In this document: one piece after another, positions 58,570 to 64,000 of the stretch
Layout of the letters: every line of letters starts with the position of its first letter
Numbering within the stretch: the stretch's first letter is position 1
From: Epiperipatus broadwayi
Lineage: Eukaryota > Onychophora > Udeonychophora > Euonychophora > Peripatidae
Assembly (NCBI GenBank): GCA_028023455.1
Contig: JAQFVV010012394.1
Location: 28,291,010-28,355,009 of the forward strand
Direction of reading: 5' to 3'
Length of the DNA: 64,000 nt
The notes under the pieces: generated by a model
Seen by the model: the letters and a program-made list of their open reading frames with translations, nothing else
Database searches by the model: none
Told to the model about the DNA's origin: nothing
Program-made: the position numbers and the translations under genes

Positions 58570-59385
58570 TTATTATTTCATTATTTGTGCCAAAAGCATT
58601 CAATTCACAGGTTTAATTTTTTGATAAATACCACTCTTTATATGTTAATAATGAAGACAGTTTGTAATTTTTGATTTAAATGCATTGCTATTTTTTGTTT
58701 TGAAAACTCACTGTGAACTTCATTTGTAACTTCTTTTAGTTTTGATTCTCTATTTCTATCTGTTAGATCTTGTAGCATTTTCTGCAGTTTTGAAATAGTT
58801 ACAAAAGCAGTTATAAGTGATGCATCATTTTCATTTAAATCATTCATTGTAAAAATTTCTATTTGTTCACTTACACATTTTTTAAATATTTGTAATAATT
58901 CAATACATTTTCCAGATTTTTTTATATTTTTTTTATTGAATTAATGTCAATTAGAATCAGATATAAGCTTTTTTTTTGTTTTTTAAAAATTTCTTCCACC
59001 ATATTTAATTCTCTCTTTCTTTTAGTACATATATTTTATTGAAATTAGCTTTCTTGCAATATGAAGATGATGTGAATCTTTTTGGGATCATTCTTAATTG
59101 TAATTTTTTTTTCTTTACCATTTTATAATTTATATTATTGTGAATATTTCTATTGCTCTAATGGAATTTTTTTTTAATGTATTAGTCATTTTTAATTAAA
59201 TTCATATTTTTTTTTTGTCTTAGTGAAAAGTTCAATGTTGAGTTATTGCAATTTTTTTCTTCTAATAATCTTTATATCTATTTTTAATCCAAACTGTCTT
59301 GAAAGTTATTAATATTTCTTAATTCAGTGACAAGTTATGTTTTATGTTAATTGGAATATTTATGAAGGCTAGAGATGCCTTTTTT
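58570..59385 (-). mobile_element. Highly decayed RTE-like remnant g
   Basis: Weak antisense similarity at both ends: CCAAAAGCATTCAATTCA and GTTTAATTTTTTGATAAAT near 58590-58625 (as INHRIKLGWSAFG elsewhere), and AAGTTATTAATATTTCTTAA with TTAATTGGAATATTT near 59300-59355 (as the connector). The middle, including a 69-codon frame (58638-58847 minus, NRESKLKEVTNEVHSEFSKQ), is not recognisable as RTE and may be another insert. Confidence 0.35.
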
Positions 59386-60160
59386 TTTTTTTGATTTTTT
59401 TTAAAATCATTAACGACTTTTTAGTATCTATCAAACATTTTATAATTTATTTTTTGCATCTTTTATCGCCTACGTTCTGAAAAGGTTTTTTTATCTCTAC
59501 TTACATGCATATGTAAAGCCTTTGATGAATATTTGGATTTTTTTAACTAAAAGTGGAAATATAAAATAGACAAATAGTAAAGTTAAAATAAAGTTGGTAG
59601 GTGATAATGAAGGAACTATTCACACGCTGCAATTCTTGGATCAGTGTTTATAGTATAGATGCTTATGGAAAAAAATGATCAAAAAATCAAGTTCACAATA
59701 AATTAAATTGGAGAAAAAAATCCCAATAGAATAAAATATTATAATGTTTCAAGTCTAGTCTTAATTAGAATGTAATTTTTGTATATTAGATTTTTACTTT
59801 TATTATTTGATTTGATTATTCCTAATCCAAATGTTTAAAATAAAATATTAGAAATTTGTGTTGTCTACAGTAAAGTATTTGATTAAATCACATTTTATCA
59901 GCTGTCAAAGATTTATTTTTTCGAGCAAAAAAATGTCATATCACAGACATTGGAAGCTGTATTTTTAATTGTGCCTATTATTGTTCTGCTAAATCTGAGC
60001 TACTTTAATAACAATTTTATAATGTTGGTTATAATTGAATTATAGAGTTTAAAGTTATTGAATTATAGAAAGTTATGTATAAAATATTAAATAAAAGATG
60101 TATTGAGATTTTATATAAAAAATTTATTATATATATATATTTAATTTTTTTTTTTTATAG

Positions 60161-60307
60161 ATATGGGAAATTATGGAATGAGTAGCGGAATGAATAATAT
60201 GGGAGGGGGAATGGGAAGCGGAGGAATGGGAGGAAATATGAGCAACATGGGAGGAGGAGGAATGGGCGGAATGGGAGGAGGAATGAATAACATGGGAGGA
60301 GGAATGG
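60161..60307 (+). CDS. HNRNPM: hnRNP M exon: Met/Gly-rich domain, part 1
   Basis: The exon is 147 bp (phase 1-1) with acceptor TTTTTTATAG and donor GTATGT. It encodes NMGNYGMSSGMNNMGGGMG and further MGG/NMG repeats, about 49 residues almost entirely Met, Gly, Asn and Ser. Family members carry a Met/Arg-Gly repeat region between RRM2 and RRM3; here Arg is absent and Gly-Met dominates. The sense strand is strongly purine-rich (ATGGGA-type hexamers), in sharp contrast to the T-rich introns. Only 83 bp separate it from the next exon. Confidence 0.9.
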
Positions 60308-60390
60308 GTATGTATATATAAATATATTTTTATATTTTATTTTTAAAATTACTTAATTAATTTTTTTTATTTACTTTTATTTTTGTTTAG
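60308..60390 (+). other. 83-bp intron inside the Met/Gly-rich domain
   Basis: The only short intron of the gene (GTATGT...TTTAG), phase 1, almost pure A/T between two purine-rich exons. If retained, the frame would read Gly-Met-Tyr-Ile and then a TAA stop, truncating the protein before RRM3. This makes it a plausible, but unproven, point of regulated intron retention. Confidence 0.85.
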
Positions 60391-60875
60391 GAGGATCTGG
60401 AATGGGAATGAATGATATGAGCATGGCAAATATGGGAATGAATAATATGGGTGGAAATTTTGGAGGAATGGGCAGTGGCATGGGTGGTGGAATGTCTAAT
60501 AACGATATGGGAATGGGTGGGAGTGGAGGGATGGGGAGTAGCAGCAGCATGGGAATGGGTATGGGGGGAAGTGGAATGGGTGGTGGTAGCAATATGGGAA
60601 TGGGTATGGGAGGAGGTGGAATGGGTATGGGAATGAGTGGTAATAGTATGGGTTCAGGTATGAGCAGTGGTATGAGTTCAGGGATGGGAGGGGGCGGAGG
60701 AATGAGTGGAAGTATGGGAGGAGGAATGGGATTAGGAAGTAGTATGAGTGGGAATAAAGGTGGCTTTGGTGGTGGATTTGGATCTATGAGTGATATGAGT
60801 ATGAGTCACAAAGATGACAGAGATATTGGACGTCGTGATCGTTCAAGTAGCATAACTTCAGTTTTTATTAGGAAT
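60391..60875 (+). CDS. HNRNPM: hnRNP M exon: Met/Gly-rich domain, part 2, into RRM3
   Basis: This is the largest exon (485 bp; phase 1 in, 0 out). It encodes about 125 residues of MGMG, MGGG, GSGM and SSGM repeats, then a charged hinge (SHKDDRDIGRRDRSSS) and the beta-1 strand ITSVFIRN of RRM3, ending inside RNP2 between Asn and Leu. The acceptor is TTTGTTTAG and the donor GTAAGT; reading past the donor meets a stop within eight codons. The low-complexity tract is likely intrinsically disordered and prone to repeat-length change. Proline-rich frames on the opposite strand here are artefacts of the ATGGGA repeats. Confidence 0.93.
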
Positions 60876-62111
60876 GTAAGTATCTCCTTTTTTTAAATTT
60901 ATAAAATTTGATATTGTACTAAAGTTTGCAAAAGTAAGGTTAAAACAAGTTCTATATTTTATCTGAATTAGGAATGTTAGACTAACATTGTTATATATAT
61001 ATAAAGACAGTGTCTTTTTTCCTAAAATAGAGATTAATAATGAAAATTTATTAGAGAGCTTGTAAATTCTGGTTTAAAAAGTTAATTCTAATTTGAGCTA
61101 TGTGTAAACCAAATTAACTTTTGTTCTGTTTTTTTTTTTTTCAAATTTAAATTCTCTCCACTTGAAATAATCTCTCCATCACCTCTTTATTGTAGGGGTT
61201 ACATTTAATTAATGTGAATCGAGCATTTCACTGAAGTAAATATGAAAATACTTATTATGGTGATTTTTATTTTATCATTTCTTGATTTTTTAGACTTTTA
61301 ATAATTTTCGTGAGGACTTGGAAGTTCACAAAATAAAAATTATTATTTTTTGACCTAGTTATATGGTCTTACAGTACATGTAATACATTTGATGTCAGAG
61401 GTCACATTTCTTGCCATTATCTGTGTTAAGCATTAGATTTTTTTTTTTTTTTGTAATTGCAATCGGTGCCCAACTTATTTCTGATAACAGAAAATCTATT
61501 ATAAAATATGTAAAATTAAGATGGTAATACAATATGGAAAATAGTTAACTGCTATGGATGATTAAAACTATTCTGGTATGAAGTTCAAATCAAAACATTT
61601 AAAATCTAGTAAATCCAAATTTGGAATAGATGAACAAGAGATGCAATAATTGCCTAATAAGTAGTAATGACAACATGCTCTAAACCTTACTAAAAATAAT
61701 AGCAATTAATAGAATGCCTTTAAGTGACAACCCCTTATCAAATCAAGTAAATAAATAGTATATGTGGCAAATTTGTGACTATAATGGGAAATATGGAATC
61801 TTAATATATATATAATTAGTAATTTAAAAACATTTGTTTTCATAAGCATTATTGCCTTTTTAAGTCTTATTAAAATAGTGTGGTCATTGACATACTTCTA
61901 AATGTTAATTGAAATTATTTGCAACAATTAATATACTTGTGATTCTTTTTTTTTGTTAAATGTTTTAATATTTGTCAATTACATAATTTTATTTTTATAG
62001 TTTAAACTGTTTGCATGTATATGGTTCTCCTAAAAGATGATAAAAATCTTTTATATTTTGCTTTATTATAACTTAATTTTATTTGTGATTGTATATATAT
62101 ATATATTTCAG
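60876..62111 (+). other. 1.2-kb intron interrupting RNP2 of RRM3
   Basis: A U2-type phase-0 intron (GTAAGT...TTTCAG). It falls at exactly the same codon junction of RNP2 (Asn|Leu) as the intron in RRM2. AT-rich; no element recognised. Confidence 0.85.
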
Positions 62112-62163
62112 CTTCCGTTCAGTTACACATGGCAACTCCTTCGTGATAAATTTGCTAATGTTG
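62112..62163 (+). CDS. HNRNPM: hnRNP M exon: start of RRM3 (52 bp)
   Basis: The acceptor TATATTTCAG ends at 62111. The exon encodes LPFSYTWQLLRDKFANVG with the last codon split (phase 1), donor GTATGT. It completes RNP2 (VFIRN|L) and gives helix 1 of RRM3, matching the family pattern VRNLPF-TW-LKDKF. The rest of RRM3 (beta-2 to beta-4 with RNP1) is not found in the remaining 1.8 kb, so the gene continues past the window. Confidence 0.92.
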
Positions 62164-62371
62164 GTATGTTAACAAGAACATTTATTATTATTTTTGCTAA
62201 GATTAAACTTTTGCAATAATGTATTTTGTAAACACTTATATTTATCCAAATATCTATGCTAAAAATTCATTTTCAACATAGATGGACAGATAGTATTTTC
62301 AGAATTTGAATAGTTAAACCACTAAACATCACATGATCACCATTTCTTATGCTTGATCATAACTTAATTAA

Positions 62372-62589
62372 AACAGGCAAAACTCTCCATACAGTAGTGC
62401 TACTCAATGCAAGCCAAAGTAATCATGGATGCAAGGCTCCTCACTGATGAAAGCCACAAGCTAGAAACTAGTCTGGGGCTATTGGATAAGTAGGCACTAG
62501 ATAGGGATTTTATGCATGAGCCTTCTGGCATCCATTGATTACTTGCGCCTGCACTCAGTGGTACTACTGTATGGAGAGTTTTGTCCGGT
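62372..62589. mobile_element. Foldback MITE, 218 bp, possible TTAA target
   Basis: Inverted arms of about 70 bp: CAAAACTCTCCATACAGTAG on the left and the same 20 bases inverted on the right (minus strand from 62583), continuing with AAGTAATCA-TGGATGC in both. TTAA lies at 62368-62371 and 62590-62593, which would fit a piggyBac-like target, but in such AT-rich DNA this may be chance. No coding sequence. Confidence 0.7.
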
Positions 62590-63499
62590 TTAATTTGAAT
62601 AGTTATTTTTTATTTCCAATTTCTTTTTTTCAGTGTTTCTTTTCAGCTGGTTATAGAAAAACTGCATCTTGTAGTTAATATTAATAGATTAATATAAACA
62701 AGTTCTACATATTGCTGTCCCCTTCTCTCTGTGGTTTTTTGAAATAAAGCATTTGTAATTTAAATTAGACATTAAGAAAAATTTTTTGTTTTTCAAATTA
62801 AAATGAAATATAACTAAACTCTCACTAAGTCTATAGCATTGAAAAGCAACAAAGGTTCACAATTTTCCATCCAAACACTATTAGAAAAGTTGCAAGCATT
62901 AATCAGGAATGATATTGTAGTTGTATAGATTTAAGTTTTAGATTTAAAAAAAATTGAATTCACAGTTTATAATTTTATCCTTGGAAAACTAGAGCATTTT
63001 TATAGTCCATTAGTCTGATTTAAAATTAAATCTGAAGTGAAATTTTGATTTTTTCAGTACTTATCTATAATTAATTCAAGTTACTAACTGGCCTTTTTTT
63101 TTAAAGTAAAGGATATAAATTCTAAGGTACATAAGATCTTTCAGATCAGATAAGTCTTTGTTGTAATCTTCATTACTTTTTAAAACCGATACAATGTAAA
63201 ATCGTTTGTTTTGTAAATTTCTATCTAATAGGCTTTCATTTCATGAAGCAGAAAGATTTTATAATATTCTAATCTAAAAATGGTTATTCTGTATTTAAAG
63301 CCCAAATATTAGAAATCTGTATTGTTCTCTTTTTTGGTAATTTCGTTCAATGCTAACATTGTGACTTGTAGAAATGAAAGAAAAGTTGGTGTTATAATTC
63401 GTCTGAAGATATTAAAATATTTTACTTATGATTAGCTTTTTGTAAATTTGTAGTGCTGATTTTAGAAATAAATAGTTTTTTGTTTATTATAATAAGGAT

Positions 63500-64000
63500 A
63501 TCATCATCATCAACCATTATCAATCCACTGCAGGATGAAGGTCTCTCCAAGTTTAATCCATCTTCTCCGATCTTGAGCTTCTCTTTTCCACAACACCCCT
63601 GCACATTTTCTTATTTCATCCATCCATCTCACATGTGGTCTCTTTCTGGGTCTTTTACAATCTCTTGGAATCCAGTTTAAAATTTCAATTGTCCATCTAT
63701 TATCATTTCTTCTAGCAATATGTCCAGCCCAACTCCATTTCAATCTTTTAATTTTTTCAATAAGGTCAGTAACACCTGTTTGTTGTCTTACCCATACATT
63801 GCATTTTCGATCTCTTCTTGTTACTCCCAAAATACATCTCTCCATACTCCTTTGAGTGGTCTGAAGTCTCTGTATTGCTCTTTTATTAAGTGTCCAAGTC
63901 TCAGATCCATAAGTAAGAACTGGTAAAACACATTTGTTAAAAACCATTCTTTTCAAACACATAGGCATATTTCCTTTTAGTATCAAGTTATTTCTACCAA
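63500..64000 (-). mobile_element. RTE-type LINE copy f, 3' end, antisense, runs off the window
   Basis: Begins with the family's 3' end (GATATCATCATCATCAACCA on the + strand) and continues as an intact reading frame to the window edge. It shows the least decay of all copies, so it is probably the youngest insertion. Confidence 0.88.
63510..63986 (-). pseudogene. RTE C-terminal region, open frame (158+ codons)
   Basis: An uninterrupted frame with LPVLTYGSETWTLN, LQTTQRSMERCILGV, VWVRQQTGVTDLIEKIK, WSWAGHIARRNDNRWTIEIL, RKRPHVRWMDEIRK and the end GETFILQWIDNG. It covers the post-RT linker and the complete C-terminal domain. The frame is open past its listed Met towards the window end. Coding capacity of the rest of this copy cannot be judged here. 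Confidence 0.85.

Larger units (their letters stand above)
56705..60160 (+). other. 3.5-kb intron with a Tigger-like copy
   Basis: A U2-type phase-1 intron. It contains the Tigger-like element 57014-58289 and a heavily decayed RTE remnant around 58570-59385. The remainder, including 59390-60160, is AT-rich with nothing recognised. Confidence 0.85.
11814..62163 (+). other. HNRNPM: hnRNP M-like gene, partial (8 internal exons)
   Basis: Eight exons on the + strand join in a continuous frame of 1171 nt (about 390 codons). hnRNP M proteins are nuclear RNA-binding proteins with three RRMs and a Met/Gly/Arg-rich stretch between RRM2 and RRM3; they regulate splicing, and the Drosophila homologue rumpelstiltskin also binds localised mRNAs. 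Seen here: linker, RRM2 with the family's VFVANLDYKV and AVQAISMFNGQ strings, a GIGMGLG linker, a long MG-rich tract, and RNP2 of RRM3 followed by KFANVG. Exon phases are 0-0, 0-1, 1-0, 0-1, 1-1, 1-1, 1-0 and 0-1, all compatible. RRM1, the start codon and the promoter are not seen. The 3' part of RRM3 and the stop lie outside the window. The assignment to hnRNP M/MYEF2 is firm; which vertebrate paralogue it corresponds to is not meaningful in an invertebrate. Confidence 0.93.
62164..64000 (+). other. Start of the next intron (open at the window end)
   Basis: A U2-type donor GTATGT at 62164; no acceptor with a matching RRM3 exon was found before 64000. It contains a foldback MITE (62372-62589) and the 3' end of RTE copy f (63500 on). 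The stretch 62600-63490 shows nothing recognisable. Confidence 0.7.

Noticed and set aside
60377-60592. Proline/isoleucine-rich frame on the minus strand
   Set aside because: It is the antisense shadow of the ATGGGA repeats of the hnRNP M Met/Gly exon; the sense frame fits the gene and splice sites.
60451-60636. Trp/Glu/Val-rich frame on the + strand overlapping the same exon
   Set aside because: It is a shifted reading of the same hexamer repeats; it has no domain and is out of frame with both neighbouring exons.
63720-63926. 68-codon frame on the + strand
   Set aside because: Antisense of the intact RTE C-terminal domain.

Overview
This window is AT-rich metazoan nuclear DNA. It holds part of one protein-coding gene on the + strand whose small exons are scattered through very large, transposon-filled introns. 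Spliced introns of 83 bp to 18.6 kb and abundant RTE, Penelope-like, hAT and Tigger/pogo-type elements point to an invertebrate. The protein looks most like arthropod hnRNP M, perhaps a chelicerate with a low-GC genome, but the exact group is a guess.

The gene is an hnRNP M homologue (vertebrate HNRNPM/MYEF2, Drosophila rumpelstiltskin). Eight consecutive coding exons can be read (11814-11972, 15866-16019, 27602-27651, 46211-46265, 56636-56704, 60161-60307, 60391-60875, 62112-62163). Their phases agree and give about 390 codons: the linker after RRM1, all of RRM2, a linker, a long Met/Gly-rich domain, and the start of RRM3. RRM1 and the promoter must lie upstream of 11814, probably outside the window. 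The rest of RRM3 lies beyond 64000. The 11.6-kb intron at 16020-27601 has a GTATCCTTT donor and a TTCCTTTAT element 12 nt before the acceptor end, so it looks like a minor (U12-type) intron.

Bases 1-11813 are upstream flank or intron. They hold a non-LTR retrotransposon remnant (1-190), an almost complete fossil hAT element with BED finger, DDE core and C-terminal domain (1504-3971), a second non-LTR remnant (4483-5440), a Penelope-like terminal hairpin (about 6150-6212) and a Penelope-like GIY-YIG endonuclease fragment (8330-8860).

The introns carry seven copies or remnants of one RTE-type LINE (six antisense to the gene, one sense) and five copies of a Tigger/pogo-like family with TA target duplications, two of them fused tail to tail into a 2.3-kb palindrome. 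There are also several non-autonomous TIR elements with recognisable target duplications (hAT, probable Mutator-like, possible TTAA-specific, and a TA-flanked 42-bp-TIR element), plus tandem and inverted repeats. The insertions are stratified: an RTE copy is split by a hAT element (53080-54321), another is split by an unrecognised 2.7-kb insert (39773-42473), and two Tigger-like copies carry the 3' end of the non-LTR element seen at 4483-5440.

No tRNA, rRNA, CRISPR or bacterial-type system was seen. The most interesting signals are the U12-type intron, the shared intron position in RRM2 and RRM3, the Tigger/LINE chimera, the palindromic Tigger dimer and the orphan 2.7-kb insert.
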